Assembly (NCBI RefSeq): GCF_030605225.1
Contig: NZ_JAUWAV010000001.1
Location: forward strand, 102,559-166,558
DNA length: 64,000 nt
Direction of reading: 5' to 3'
Origin: Geoalkalibacter sp.
GTDB lineage: Bacteria > Desulfobacterota > Desulfuromonadia > Desulfuromonadales > Geoalkalibacteraceae
Below the pieces are notes generated by a model, which saw only the letters and a program-made list of their open reading frames with translations, had not been told where the DNA came from and did no database searches. The translations under genes and the position numbers were made by a program. Shown here in pieces: positions 52,618 to 62,415 of the stretch. Position 1 is the first letter of the stretch. Every line of letters starts with the position of its first letter.

Positions 52618-54342
52618 TCAGCGGATGTAAGCCTCGGTCACGTAGCGTCTCATCATGACATGGGTGTTGAAATAATAGGCATTTTTGCCGATGGCATTTT
52701 TCATGACCCGAATCCACCCCGCCCGATTGCCGGTGTAAAGGGGCAGAATGGTGTTTTCCAGCTTGCGGTAAAGATCTTGGGCATCTTCGTGGTTGTCGCC
52801 GTTGCTGCTGGTGCTTTTTTCCATCGGCGGCGGCCCGATGGACCAGCCCGTCACCCCCTCGATGTGCCCTTCGATCCACCAGCCGTCAAGAACGCTGAAA
52901 TTGGGAACACCGTTGATGGCCGCCTTCATTCCGCTGGTCCCCGAGGCTTCCAGGGGGCGCACCGGCGTGTTGAGCCAGAGATCCACGCCGGGAATGAGCC
53001 GATAGGCCACATCCATGTTGTAGTTTTCCAGATAGACGATGCGAATCCGATCCTTGAGGACGGCGATCTTTTCATGGATGCGATGAATCATTTCCTTGCC
53101 GGGCAGATCCTTGGGATGCGATTTGCCGGCGAACACCAGTTGCAGCTTGCCGTCGCCGATCGCCAGCAGACGCTCCAGGTCGCTGAAAATCAGATCCGCG
53201 CGCTTGTAGGTCGCCGAACGGCGGGCAAAGCCGATGGTCAGCAGGTCGGGATCGAAGCGCTGGCCGGTGGTTTCCTCGATGTACATGAACAAAAACGCCT
53301 TGGCGCCCTGATGCGCCTCCCAGATGTCCTCATCGGGGATGTTGTCCACCCGCACCAGCATTTCGGGTTCATTGGCCCAGCCGGGCAGATACTTATTGTA
53401 GACCTGCACGAAAAAGGGCGAGGTCCAGGTGAAGGAATGGATGCCGTTGGTGATGGCATGGATTTTAAAGCCGGGAAACAGGGACTTGGAAATTTCCCCA
53501 TGTTTCTTGGCCACGCCATTGACGAAATTGCTCAGATTGAGGGCAAGCAATGTCAGGTTGAAGGCGTCGTTGCCGGTCAGTTGCTTTAGCAGGGAAAAGG
53601 GCACGATATCGGGCAGGATGCGCTCGACCATGTCCCAGGGGAACTTGTCATGTCCGGCCTCGACGGGGGTGTGGGTGGTGAAGACGCACTGCTCCATCAC
53701 GCGATGCAGATCCCAGGCGGCACGCTCCTCGCTGGGGTCGTCGATGCGCCCGCGGGTGTTGCTCAGCAGTTCCAGGGTGAGCATGGCCGCATGGCCTTCG
53801 TTCATGTGGTATTTGCGGATGTTGAAATTGAGGGCGTTGAGCATGCGCGCGCCGCCGATACCCAAGACGATTTCCTGCTTGAGGCGGTATTCGAGGTCGC
53901 CGCCGTAGAGATAATCGGTGACATGCCGGTCTTCCTCGGCGTTGCCGGGGATGTCGGTGTCGAGAAACAGCACGGGAATCACCCCACCCGCGGGACTTTT
54001 GACGCGGTAGAGCCAGGGTTGGATTTTCACGTCGCGCCCCTCGATGGGTACCAGGGTTTTCACCGACAGCAGTTCCAGGTGGCGTTCGGGGTTCCATTCC
54101 ACAGGAAATTCCCTCTGCCAGCCGTCCCGGTCGATCTGCTGGCGGAAATAGCCCTTGCGATGAATCAGGGTCACCGCCACCATGGGCAACTCCAGGTCGG
54201 CGGCGCTCTTGATGGTGTCGCCCGCGAGGATGCCCAGGCCGCCGCTGTAGGTGGGAATCTCGGCCGAGAGCCCAATTTCCATGGAAAAATAGGCGATACG
54301 GGGTTCCCAGGTGAATTTTTTCCAGGCGTTGTGTTTCTCCAT
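52618..54342 (-). CDS. glgP: Alpha-glucan (glycogen) phosphorylase, short GlgP type
   Basis: This 574-residue GT35 enzyme releases glucose-1-phosphate from glycogen. It has RIAYFSMEIGLSAEIPTYSG near the N-terminus, KYHMNEGHAAML, FTTHTPVEAGHDKF, FAGKSHPKD and the PLP-lysine motif EASGTSGMKAAINGVPN. It is shorter than the 800-residue animal/E. coli type and belongs to the compact bacterial alpha-glucan phosphorylases. A PLP-binding Lys is within GMKAA. It is the only glycogen gene in the window. Confidence 0.93.
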   Translation of the reverse strand: MEKHNAWKKFTWEPRIAYFSMEIGLSAEIPTYSGGLGILAGDTIKSAADLELPMVAVTLIHRKGYFRQQIDRDGWQREFPVEWNPERHLELLSVKTLVPIEGRDVKIQPWLYRVKSPAGGVIPVLFLDTDIPGNAEEDRHVTDYLYGGDLEYRLKQEIVLGIGGARMLNALNFNIRKYHMNEGHAAMLTLELLSNTRGRIDDPSEERAAWDLHRVMEQCVFTTHTPVEAGHDKFPWDMVERILPDIVPFSLLKQLTGNDAFNLTLLALNLSNFVNGVAKKHGEISKSLFPGFKIHAITNGIHSFTWTSPFFVQVYNKYLPGWANEPEMLVRVDNIPDEDIWEAHQGAKAFLFMYIEETTGQRFDPDLLTIGFARRSATYKRADLIFSDLERLLAIGDGKLQLVFAGKSHPKDLPGKEMIHRIHEKIAVLKDRIRIVYLENYNMDVAYRLIPGVDLWLNTPVRPLEASGTSGMKAAINGVPNFSVLDGWWIEGHIEGVTGWSIGPPPMEKSTSSNGDNHEDAQDLYRKLENTILPLYTGNRAGWIRVMKNAIGKNAYYFNTHVMMRRYVTEAYIR

Positions 54343-54581
54343 GACCGTCCCAACCCTCCGCTCTTAGGAAAAAACCTTTATAGAATAGCAGGATTCCCCT
54401 GGGCCGAGCGAAAAAACTTTAGTGTCTCGGGGGGCGAGGCTGCGCCGGCGACAATCTCCCGACATGGCGTGGCCACCCGGCGATTTGTTCTTGAAAAACG
54501 GCGGGATCTATGGGAAATTGGCGGAGTTTTCCGTGTCTACCCCATGTCTCGGGTCTGACCCGACCCCATCGCAGAGTCGCC

Positions 54582-55481
54582 ATGTATCTTGATTTTTTCG
54601 GGCTGAAGGAAAAGCCTTTCACCATCACGCCCAACCCCAAATTCATCTACCTGAGCAAGAACCATAAGGAGGTTTTTGCTCATCTGCTTTACGGGGTGCA
54701 GAATCAGGCGGGATTCGTCGTGGTCACGGGTGAGGTGGGCACCGGTAAGACGACCGTGCTTCGCACCCTTCTTGGCGAGTTGCTGGAGGATCATTACCGC
54801 TTGGCCTTCATCTTCAATCCTTGCCTGTCCGCCCTGGATCTGCTGCGCAACATCAATCGCGAATTCGGCATCGATCCCGGGGGAGAAAGCAACTCGGATC
54901 TTCTTCATGCCCTCAACGCCTTTCTGGTCGAGCAGCGTGCCGCCGGGCGCACCGTGGTTCTCGTCATCGACGAGGCGCAAAACCTCGAGCCTTCGGTGCT
55001 GGAGCAGATTCGCCTGCTCTCCAACCTGGAAACCGACACGGACAAGCTGATCCAGATTCTGCTGGTCGGCCAACCCGAGCTCAAGGAGATCCTGCTGCGC
55101 CCGGATCTGCGTCAGCTCAATCAGCGCATCACGGTGCGCTACCATCTCAAACCCATGGATTACACCGATACCTGCGATTACATCAGCCATCGCCTGCGCG
55201 TGGCGGGGGGAACCCAGCAGCGGGTGTTCGGCGAAGGCGCGCTGCGAAAGATTTTCGCCTTCTCCAAGGGCTATCCGCGACTGATCAACATTGTTTGCGA
55301 CCGGGCGCTGTTGGTCGGTTTTGCCGAAGGGTGCCGGGAAATCGACGCGCGCATGATTCAGACGGCCATCGGCGAATTGGGTTATCCGCGAAAAATTCTT
55401 TCCGGGCGTCCCTTTCTGTGGTTTGGAGGCCTCGCGGCGCTGCTGGTCGTGGTGGTTCTGGGCTTTATCTGGACGCATTGA
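54582..55481 (+). CDS. ExeA/MshM-like AAA ATPase
   Basis: This 299-residue protein has an ExeA-type AAA domain: MYLDFFGLKEKPFTITPNPKF at the start, Walker A TGEVGTGKTTVL, Walker B VVLVIDEAQNLEPSVLEQ, and LNQRITVRYHL as sensor region. A C-terminal membrane helix follows (PFLWFGGLAALLVVVVLGFIW). The family assists type II secretion or pilus assembly at the inner membrane and cell wall. The gspB-like gene follows after 98 bases, as in exeAB. Start 54582 is the family start, although the ribosome site is weak. Confidence 0.88.
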   Translation: MYLDFFGLKEKPFTITPNPKFIYLSKNHKEVFAHLLYGVQNQAGFVVVTGEVGTGKTTVLRTLLGELLEDHYRLAFIFNPCLSALDLLRNINREFGIDPGGESNSDLLHALNAFLVEQRAAGRTVVLVIDEAQNLEPSVLEQIRLLSNLETDTDKLIQILLVGQPELKEILLRPDLRQLNQRITVRYHLKPMDYTDTCDYISHRLRVAGGTQQRVFGEGALRKIFAFSKGYPRLINIVCDRALLVGFAEGCREIDARMIQTAIGELGYPRKILSGRPFLWFGGLAALLVVVVLGFIWTH

Positions 55482-55579
55482 GCTCGGGACGGCACGCTTT
55501 TCGAATAAACAGGATGAACACATCGGCCTCATGGACGGCGGAGATGCTCGCCGGCCGTTGAACCAGGGAGACATCGTTT

Positions 55580-56692
55580 ATGAGTTCCATTCTCAAGGCC
55601 CTGAAAAAACTCGAGGAAGAAAAAGCCGGCAAGCAAGAGGGGGCCGTCAATATCGCGCGCGACATTCTGCGCACCAGCCGCAAGGCCAAGAAAATCGAGA
55701 ATTGGATTTTGCCGACCGCCATCGCCGCCCTGCTTCTGACCGCGGGCATGGGCGGCTATGTGTTGTTCGGCGGGTTTTTCTCGTCCCAGCCCGAGCAGGT
55801 CGCCGTGCCGGCGCCGCCCGCCGAGGTCGCGGAAAAACCCGCCTCGGCGGTGGTCGATCGTCCCGAAATGCTCTTTGCCGCGGGGCAGGAACAGGCAACG
55901 GCAACCGAAGGCGCCGAAACCACCGATCCGCCCGCGACAACTCTCGCCGAGCAGGGGGCGGCGGAAACCTCCGCCACTCAGATGGAAACCGCCGCGGCTC
56001 TCAAGGATACGGCCCAGGCCCTCAAGGACACCGCCGAGGCCCTCAAGGACAAAGTGGTTTTCCCCAAGGAAGTGGTGGTCGTGTCGCCGGACAAGGCCGA
56101 TGCCGCGCGCGCGGACACCCTGGTGGCCGTGCGTCAACCGGCTGACCCGCAAGCAGGCGCCGTCGCCCCGTCGCCCAAACCAGCGGCCAAAAGCACGCCA
56201 AAGGCATCCGCTCCTCCCAGGGCGACGAACCCCGCGAGCAAGCCCTCCGCCGCGGCGCCCGCGAAATCATCGCCAGCCAAGGCGCAGACCGCCTCGGCCA
56301 CTACCGTCGGCGAAGGAAACGTCAGGGTGCTCTATCTCGCGCCCGATGCGCCGGCGTCCCTGGTCGAGCCGCGTCCGGCCTCGGGGCAAAACAACGTTTA
56401 TCGTCCTTCCGCCGCGACTGCTGCTGCTCCTCGCCCGGTGCCGACGGGAGCGACAAGCACGACGACGCGCACGACGACGCGCACCGTGCCCGTCATGGCG
56501 GCGACCTTTCCCGAACTGCGGGTCAGCGAAATTCACTATCAGTACGATGTCAAGAACCGTCTGGCGGTGGTCAACGATCTGCCCGTCATGGAGGGCACCA
56601 TCATCGAAGGTGTCAAGGTTGATCGAATTCTGCCCGATCGCGTTCGCTTCCTGCTCAACGGCCGGTATCGTGAAGTTCGCCTCGGTATGTGA
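55580..56692 (+). CDS. GspB/ExeB-like secretion-associated protein
   Basis: This 370-residue membrane protein begins MSSILKALKKLEEEK, the conserved GspB start, with a helix at about 40-62 (NWILPTAIAALLLTAGMGGYV). A long low-complexity Ala/Pro/Thr-rich section follows, including the heptad-like repeat ALKDTAQ-ALKDTAE-ALKDK. The C-terminal GspB domain reads FPELRVSEIHYQYD and DLPVMEGTIIEGVKVDRI. Together with the ExeA-like ATPase it may help assemble or position the type II secretin. An in-frame tandem repeat (STTTRTTTRT) occurs near residue 295. Confidence 0.85.
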   Translation: MSSILKALKKLEEEKAGKQEGAVNIARDILRTSRKAKKIENWILPTAIAALLLTAGMGGYVLFGGFFSSQPEQVAVPAPPAEVAEKPASAVVDRPEMLFAAGQEQATATEGAETTDPPATTLAEQGAAETSATQMETAAALKDTAQALKDTAEALKDKVVFPKEVVVVSPDKADAARADTLVAVRQPADPQAGAVAPSPKPAAKSTPKASAPPRATNPASKPSAAAPAKSSPAKAQTASATTVGEGNVRVLYLAPDAPASLVEPRPASGQNNVYRPSAATAAAPRPVPTGATSTTTRTTTRTVPVMAATFPELRVSEIHYQYDVKNRLAVVNDLPVMEGTIIEGVKVDRILPDRVRFLLNGRYREVRLGM

Positions 56693-56721
56693 GTGGGCTT
56701 ATTTTTCCCCATCGCGAAAAG

Positions 56722-56748
56722 GCAGCGGTTTTTCCGCTGCTTTTTTTT
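56722..56748 (+). terminator. Rho-independent terminator after the gspB-like gene
   Basis: Stem GCAGCGG (56722-56728) and CCGCTGC (56734-56740) with a TTTTT loop is followed by eight T. It lies between the gspB-like stop and the map ribosome site. Confidence 0.85.
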
Positions 56749-56776
56749 CACTTCGTGAACCCGCAGGGAGTTGCAG

Positions 56777-57559
56777 GTGAAACTAAAATCCCCCGAAGAT
56801 ATTCAGCACATGCGCCGGGCCGGTCTGCTGCTCTGGCAGGCCCATCAGGTCGCCGCCGCTCTGATCGTCCCTGGAACGATCACCACCGACATCGACCAGC
56901 GGGTAGAAGAGAGCATCGTCTCCGGAGGCGGCCTTCCGCTGTTCAAGGGGGTGCCGGGCAAGGTGCCCTTTCCCGCCGCGACCTGCATTTCTCTCAATGA
57001 CGAGGTTGTTCACGGCATTCCTTCTGCGCGCGTTTTGCGCGAGGGCGATCTGGTCAGCCTCGATATCGGCGTCAAGCTCGACGGTTGGTGCGCCGATGCG
57101 GCCGTCACCTATGCCGTGGGGGTGGTGGATGCGCAGAAACAACGTCTGCTGAAGATTACCGAGGAATGTCTGGCGCGCGCCATTTCCCTGCTTCGGCCGG
57201 GAGTGCGCTGGAGCAAGATCGCCCATAAGATCCAAAGGCATGCAGAGCAGGCGGGCTTTTCCGTGGTCGAGGATCTGGTGGGACATGCCATCGGCCGCGA
57301 CATGTGGGAACCACCGCAGGTGCCCAATTTCTTCACCCGCAACATGCCCGATTTCAAGCTGCGCCCCGGTCTTGTCCTGGCGATCGAACCCATGATCAAC
57401 GCAGGCGGCAAGGAAGTGTTCGTGCGTCCCGATCATTGGACCATCGCCACCCGCGACGGCAAACCCAGCGCGCATTTCGAGCACACCGTGGCCCTCACCG
57501 AAGAGGGTCCCCTGGTGCTGACCTGCGGACCCAACGGCGAAGGCTGGGGGATGGGGTAG
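56777..57559 (+). CDS. map: Methionine aminopeptidase
   Basis: This 260-residue type I enzyme removes the N-terminal Met from nascent proteins. Ligands and motifs seen: SLDIGVKLDGWCADAAVTY (two Asp), GHAIGRDMWEPPQVPNF (His), LAIEPMINAGG (Glu) and HFEHTVALTEEG (Glu). Length fits (about 250-265). The start is GTG 56777, with GGGAG seven bases upstream; the TTG at 56771 abuts that box and is rejected. The terminator just upstream shows it is separate from gspB. Confidence 0.93.
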   Translation: MKLKSPEDIQHMRRAGLLLWQAHQVAAALIVPGTITTDIDQRVEESIVSGGGLPLFKGVPGKVPFPAATCISLNDEVVHGIPSARVLREGDLVSLDIGVKLDGWCADAAVTYAVGVVDAQKQRLLKITEECLARAISLLRPGVRWSKIAHKIQRHAEQAGFSVVEDLVGHAIGRDMWEPPQVPNFFTRNMPDFKLRPGLVLAIEPMINAGGKEVFVRPDHWTIATRDGKPSAHFEHTVALTEEGPLVLTCGPNGEGWGMG

Positions 57560-57719
57560 GGTGGGTTGCGGCCGAGCAGGTTTGGCGTGAATTGCCAGTC
57601 AAAAGGGCGTTGAATAATAAAGAGATGAATAATTCGATTCACTCCGTTATAATATGTCACTGATTTTTCTGGCACGGCGCCCCAAGGGGGCGAAGTTACT
57701 AACTTCAAGGGAGGATAAG

Positions 57720-58196
57720 ATGGCTAGGCATGTAACAAAGGTTTTGGTGGCGATGCTGTTGGTTGGGGGATTGACTCTGGTCGGGTGCAGTGAGCGCAAG
57801 GAGCAGGCCCCCGCACCCCCGGCCCAGGAAAAAGCCCCGGAACCGGCGGCGGCTCCGGCCCAGGAGGCCAAGCAAGAGGCTGCCGAGGGAGCAAAGGAAG
57901 AAGTGAAGCAGGAAGAGGCCGCGCCCGCCGAGACCGCGCAGGCGGCGCCGGGTGAAGGTCAGGCCCTCTTCGAGCGCCACTGCAGCGCTTGCCATGCCGA
58001 TGGCGGCAACATCATCAACGCCAATAAAACCCTGAAATTCGCCAGCCTGGAGGCAAGCGGCCTGGCGGCGCCCGAGGCCTTCGTCGCCTATCTGCGCAAT
58101 CCCGGTCCGGGGATGCCGACCTTCAGCGAAAATGCCTTGCCCGACGCGCAGGCCCTGCAAATTGCCGAGTACGTACTCGAAGCGTTCAAGGAATAA
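57720..58196 (+). CDS. Lipoprotein monohaem cytochrome c
   Basis: This 158-residue protein has a signal peptide with lipobox LVGC (Cys21) and a long Pro/Ala/Glu/Lys-rich tether (about 25-90). A class I cytochrome c domain follows with haem site CSACH, and a later Met in PGPGMPTFSE is likely the sixth ligand, in the standard position before ALQIAEYV. It should be tethered to a membrane and shuttle electrons in the periplasm. Start 57720 is preceded by GGGAGG; the earlier ATG at 57654 has no ribosome site. A bidirectional terminator follows. Confidence 0.88.
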   Translation: MARHVTKVLVAMLLVGGLTLVGCSERKEQAPAPPAQEKAPEPAAAPAQEAKQEAAEGAKEEVKQEEAAPAETAQAAPGEGQALFERHCSACHADGGNIINANKTLKFASLEASGLAAPEAFVAYLRNPGPGMPTFSENALPDAQALQIAEYVLEAFKE

Positions 58197-58216
58197 GCCG
58201 AAAAATTCGGAACCAC

Positions 58217-58257
58217 CAACAGCAAAGGCCCGCCGTTTCGGTGGGCCTTTGCTGTTG
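58217..58257. terminator. Long hairpin terminator between convergent genes
   Basis: An almost perfect 19-base stem, CAACAGCAAAGGCCCGCCG (58217-58235) against 58239-58257, with a TTT loop and one G-T pair, lies between the lipoprotein cytochrome and glycerate kinase genes. It probably stops transcription from both sides. Confidence 0.75.
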
Positions 58258-58266
58258 AGGATACCT

Positions 58267-59409
58267 TCAACGAAGGGCCATCCCCAGGCGCAGGGTCGCG
58301 GCGAGGTTGCGGGCGAGGTTGCGCAGATTGGTTTCGGCTTGGGCTAGGGCGGTTTCCAGGGTGCACACCCCCGGCACCATGCTGAAGGCGGCGTCGATGC
58401 CCCGCGCTTTCGCGGATGATGCATCCAGGCTGAGGCTTCCGGCGATGACGATGACCGGCTTGCCGAGTTGTTTGGCGAGACGCGCGACGCCGATGGGTGT
58501 TTTGCCATGGAGGCTTTGCGAATCCAGGCGACCTTCCCCGGTGATGACCAGATCGCACTGCAGAATCGCTTTGTCCAGTTCGGTTGCCTCCATGACCACG
58601 CGGATTCCGGGTCGCAGCCGTGCCTTGAGCACGGTCATCAAAGCGGCTCCCAGCCCACCGGCCGCGCCCGCGCCGGGAAGATCGGCGACCTCGACGCCCA
58701 ATCCATCCTTGATCACCCGCGCATAATGACCGAGGGCGGCATCGAGCTGCGCGACCATGGCCTGCGTCGCCCCCTTCTGCGGACCAAAGACCGCCGCCGC
58801 GCCCTTCGGGCCGGTCAGGGGGTTGTCCACATCGCAGGCGACCTCGATGTCGCATTCTCCTAAACGCCGATCCAACCCGTCGAGATCGATGGAATGCAGA
58901 TGGCTTAGGGCCGCGCCTCCCTGGACGAGATCTTTGCCGTCCTTGTCCCGCAATTTCGCGCCGAGGGCTTGAAGCATCCCCGCGCCTCCGTCGCAGGTGG
59001 CGCTGCCGCCGATGCCGATGATCAGATGCCTGATGCCCAGATCGAGGGCCGCGCGGATGAGTTCCCCCGTGCCGTAGGTGGTGGTTTTCATGGGGTTGCG
59101 CAGGGCGGGGGAAACGAGCGCCAGGCCGCTGGCCGCGGCCATTTCGATGACCGCCGTGCGGCCGTTGCCGCACACTCCGAAGAAGGCTTCGACGGGTTCG
59201 CCGAGAGGGCCGCTGACCTGGACTTGCTCGATGCGCCCGGCCGTTGCCGTCACCAGGGCCTCGACGGTTCCCTCGCCGCCATCGGCCAGGGGAATGCGCA
59301 CACATCGGACGTCGGGAAAAATTTCACGAAAGCCTGCTTCGATCTGCAGCGCCGCTTGCGCGGAGCTCAGACTCTCCTTGAAGGAATCCGGCGCGATCAA
59401 AAGGTTCAT
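58267..59409 (-). CDS. Glycerate 2-kinase (GarK/GlxK type)
   Basis: This 380-residue enzyme phosphorylates glycerate. It has the family start LLIAPDSFKESLSSAQAA, IPLADGGEGTVEALV, LIIGIGGSATCDGGAGMLQALG, GAAGGLGAALM and VVITGEGRLDSQSLHGKTPIG. Length matches (about 380). It directly precedes the ChaN-like gene in reading order by three bases, but the functional link is unclear. Sugar-acid or glyoxylate recovery would be the usual role. Confidence 0.93.
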   Translation of the reverse strand: MNLLIAPDSFKESLSSAQAALQIEAGFREIFPDVRCVRIPLADGGEGTVEALVTATAGRIEQVQVSGPLGEPVEAFFGVCGNGRTAVIEMAAASGLALVSPALRNPMKTTTYGTGELIRAALDLGIRHLIIGIGGSATCDGGAGMLQALGAKLRDKDGKDLVQGGAALSHLHSIDLDGLDRRLGECDIEVACDVDNPLTGPKGAAAVFGPQKGATQAMVAQLDAALGHYARVIKDGLGVEVADLPGAGAAGGLGAALMTVLKARLRPGIRVVMEATELDKAILQCDLVITGEGRLDSQSLHGKTPIGVARLAKQLGKPVIVIAGSLSLDASSAKARGIDAAFSMVPGVCTLETALAQAETNLRNLARNLAATLRLGMALR

Positions 59410-59412
59410 GCC

Positions 59413-60279
59413 TTAGTCCCACACTCTCCAGCCGTCATCCCCGAAATCCAGCCACAGATAATCGGCGTCGGCCGCCGAGGCATTGGCGCGATCGATGCGG
59501 CCGCGCACCTCGGGCAGCACCACGCGATAGCTCACTTCGGCCAGTTCCGTGACCTGAAAGGGGATGCCGTATTTCCACGAATGCCCGCTTCCGGCCAGCA
59601 CCACCACCTGGTGCTCGGGGTTGTCCTTGAGAAATCGCAGAAGATTGCGCGCCATGGCCGCATCCCAGAGCAGTTGCGCCTCGCAGAAATAGATGAAATT
59701 GGGCATGCCGTGACCGTGTCCGCCAAGCGCCCGGCGGATGAATTCCTCATAGGCCGGATCGACCCGGCAGGCGATGCCTTCGAGGCCGCGCCGCTGTTCG
59801 TCGGTGAGGCTGTCGAAACCCTCGCGCGCCACCTGACGGGTGAGGTCGCGGGAAATGTTGAGGCCGATCAGAGGGACGCCGCGCTCCCGGGCAAATAGAA
59901 AAATCGGGCGGTATTTCGGCCACATGCTCCAGTTTTGTTGATAAACCATCACGAAATTGTTTTCCGGCATTTCGCCGGCGACCCATTTGTCCAAGGCTCC
60001 CTGGTAGTCGCGCTGGAACATTTCCAGACCCACGGCCAGGGGGCGGCCGCGCTCCTGGAGGGCGCGGATGATTTCGAGCTGCATCTGGTGATGACCGTCA
60101 TGGTCATGCAGTTCACCGAGAAAAATAAGCTGCACCCGGGCCAGGGCGTCGATGAGGTCGTTGAAGGAAATTTCCTCGCCTTGCTCGAGCGCCAGAATGT
60201 GCGGATGGCTCCATGAGGGCGCGGCCAGGGCGAGGGTGAACAGGACAAGTGCGGAAATCAAAAAATTGCGGATTATCAT
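59413..60279 (-). CDS. ChaN-family (DUF399) exported haem/iron-binding protein
   Basis: This 288-residue protein has a signal peptide (RNFLISALVLFTLALAAPSWS). The ChaN family motifs are LIFLGELHDHDGHHQMQLEI, PLAVGLEMFQRDYQGALDKW, and VVLAGSGHSWKYGIP near the C-terminus. Characterised ChaN binds haem at a dimer interface; other members look like metallohydrolases, and the GELHDH and GSGH sequences fit either view. Start ATG 60279 is favoured: AAGGA lies about nine bases upstream, just inside the preceding peptidase stop. It is coupled to the M1 peptidase gene. Confidence 0.85.
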   Translation of the reverse strand: MIIRNFLISALVLFTLALAAPSWSHPHILALEQGEEISFNDLIDALARVQLIFLGELHDHDGHHQMQLEIIRALQERGRPLAVGLEMFQRDYQGALDKWVAGEMPENNFVMVYQQNWSMWPKYRPIFLFARERGVPLIGLNISRDLTRQVAREGFDSLTDEQRRGLEGIACRVDPAYEEFIRRALGGHGHGMPNFIYFCEAQLLWDAAMARNLLRFLKDNPEHQVVVLAGSGHSWKYGIPFQVTELAEVSYRVVLPEVRGRIDRANASAADADYLWLDFGDDGWRVWD

Positions 60280-60284
60280 AGTGA

Positions 60285-62381
60285 TCAATCCTTTTTCTTA
60301 AAGTTGTGGATGAGGGGTGAATCCTGTGGGTCCCAGATGCCTTTTTCCCGATTGGCTCCCTCGAAGAACACCAGATAACTGTATTTGCCGTAATGGGGAA
60401 TGCGCCGCGCCGCATCCTCGGCCGCGCCGGGCGAAAAGGGGATGAAATAGGCCCAGGTGACGCCCGGCCGATCCGCGGGAGTCACGGCGGCGAATAGGGC
60501 GGCGCTGGGCCCGGAGTAGGTTTGACCCTGAAAAACAAATCCTGCGGTGGAAAAGGTTAAGGGCATGGTCTCCAGCAGGGGCCCGGAAAAACCGCGCGGC
60601 AGGCCGAAAAACAGCAGGTCGCGGCCTTCGAGTTGGGCGGGGCGCACCTCTTCTTCCCGCAACACATCGATTCCCTCCTTGCGCAGCGCGCGCAGCAACA
60701 GTCGCGAGGCGGTAGCCGTCTCTCGGGGCAGATCGGCGGCGATGACGGCCACCAGGTTGTCGGAGCCGCGCACATTGTTCACCGAGGCGGGGATTTCCGT
60801 TGGTTCGAGACGGCGAAACACATGGGCATCGGGGTCGGCGAGCAGGCGACGCGGCGGGGAGGGACTGCGCAACTCGAATGGGCTGTCCTGTTGCCGCACG
60901 GCAAGTTGCGTGTGGATCGTGTCGCCTTCGGTTTTCAGGACCAGCGGCATCTCCAGAGTAAAGGGTCGTCCTTGCTGGACGATCCGACCAGCGACCCGCC
61001 ACTCATTTCCGCTTCGTTCGGCCTTTACGTCGGCAAAACGTAGCCGGGGCGCGCCGGGGCGCTGCACCCACTGGTTGAAGAAAGGTGTCAAATCCTGGCC
61101 GGACAAGCGGGAGAAGGTCGCGGCGAACTCGTCCCAGCCGATCTGCTCGAACATGCGGGTTTCGGCGATGTGTCGCAGACCGCCCCAGAAGGCTTCCTCG
61201 CCAATCTGGCGGCGCAGCATGTGAAACACCATGGCGGCCTTGCCGTAGCCCACGGCCTGGCTGGGGCGGCTGTCGCGGCGCAGAAAGTCGCGCAGGGGAA
61301 AATCGCGGTCGGCGTCGACCAGGGAGGCGTAATCGCGCAGGATTTTCAGGCGATAGTCGCGGGCGTCCTCCGCCGAGCGGCGTTCGAGGAACAGGTAGTC
61401 GGCCACGTAGGTGGTGAGTCCTTCGGACCAGTTGCCCTGGCGAAAATCCGTGCGCACACCCGTGCCCCACCAGGAATGGGCGATCTCATGGCCGAGGCTG
61501 GTCTCGACGATGAAGGGCAAGCGCACCACGCTGCTGCCGAGCAGCGTCCAGGAGGGAAAGCCGTAGCCCGTCGGAAAGAAATTTTCGACGATGGCGAATT
61601 TTTCAAAGGGATAGGGCCCGAAGAGGTTTTGATAAAGCTCCAGATAGTCCTGGGCGGCCTTGAGGTAGGTTTGCGCCAGATCTTGGCTCTGGGCATAAAA
61701 ATAGGTCAAAAGGGGGATGCCCCCGGCATCTTCTTTTTGCACCTGATAGGGACCGGCGGAAAGAGTCAGGTTGGACAGGGGCACCTCTTCGACCCAGGTG
61801 GACAGGCTGTGATCGGTGGTAGTCATCTGCTCTTCCAGGCGGCCGGCGGTGACGGCGAGATAGCCGGGCGGCGCCTTGACCCGGATGCGCCAGGTGGCGT
61901 TGCCCTGGCGCGGATCGGGATACCAGCCGCTGCCGCCTGCGAGAAAGGTGCCCTGCTCGCCGATGGTCGCCGCGACGCCATAGGTGGGGTCTTCGTTGTT
62001 GATGGGCGTCTGGGGTACGGCGTCGGCGAACCGGCCCTCGTAGCGGATGCTCAGGGTGAGGGGCTGGTTGCGGGTTGCGGCGGGCAGGCGCGGGGAGAGT
62101 ATTCCCTGGCTGAAGGTAAACTCCACGGGCCTGTCATCGACGGTAACGGACACAACCCGGACCTGGGACGCCAGAAACAGTCGCGGCGGCGCGGCAAAGG
62201 CGGGCAGACTCAGACGATCCGTCGCCACCAGGCGGTTCGAGGCCGGAAAAAGCTCGACCTCTAGGTCGTGATGGACGATGGTTCGCGGGGCGACCGTTGC
62301 CTGTGCGCGAGCGTATTCGCCTCCCGGAAGAACCAGCAGCAGGGTCATCAAGGTCGCTGTGACGTATCTCATGGCCCTCAT
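60285..62381 (-). CDS. Exported M1-family metallopeptidase
   Basis: This 698-residue protein has a signal peptide (LMTLLLVLPGGEYARAQA), a long beta-rich N-terminal domain, and the zinc site LGHEIAHSWWG (HExxH) with the downstream Glu in NWSEGLTTYV. A conserved Tyr-containing stretch follows (VGYGKAAMVFHMLRRQ). It should act as a periplasmic or secreted aminopeptidase. The C-terminal roughly 180 residues show no recognised domain. Start ATG 62381 is listed; ATG 62372 is also possible. Confidence 0.88.
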   Translation of the reverse strand: MRAMRYVTATLMTLLLVLPGGEYARAQATVAPRTIVHHDLEVELFPASNRLVATDRLSLPAFAAPPRLFLASQVRVVSVTVDDRPVEFTFSQGILSPRLPAATRNQPLTLSIRYEGRFADAVPQTPINNEDPTYGVAATIGEQGTFLAGGSGWYPDPRQGNATWRIRVKAPPGYLAVTAGRLEEQMTTTDHSLSTWVEEVPLSNLTLSAGPYQVQKEDAGGIPLLTYFYAQSQDLAQTYLKAAQDYLELYQNLFGPYPFEKFAIVENFFPTGYGFPSWTLLGSSVVRLPFIVETSLGHEIAHSWWGTGVRTDFRQGNWSEGLTTYVADYLFLERRSAEDARDYRLKILRDYASLVDADRDFPLRDFLRRDSRPSQAVGYGKAAMVFHMLRRQIGEEAFWGGLRHIAETRMFEQIGWDEFAATFSRLSGQDLTPFFNQWVQRPGAPRLRFADVKAERSGNEWRVAGRIVQQGRPFTLEMPLVLKTEGDTIHTQLAVRQQDSPFELRSPSPPRRLLADPDAHVFRRLEPTEIPASVNNVRGSDNLVAVIAADLPRETATASRLLLRALRKEGIDVLREEEVRPAQLEGRDLLFFGLPRGFSGPLLETMPLTFSTAGFVFQGQTYSGPSAALFAAVTPADRPGVTWAYFIPFSPGAAEDAARRIPHYGKYSYLVFFEGANREKGIWDPQDSPLIHNFKKKD

Positions 62382-62415
62382 TATAACCGATGGAGTCGTT
62401 TTTCAAGGCCGCTGC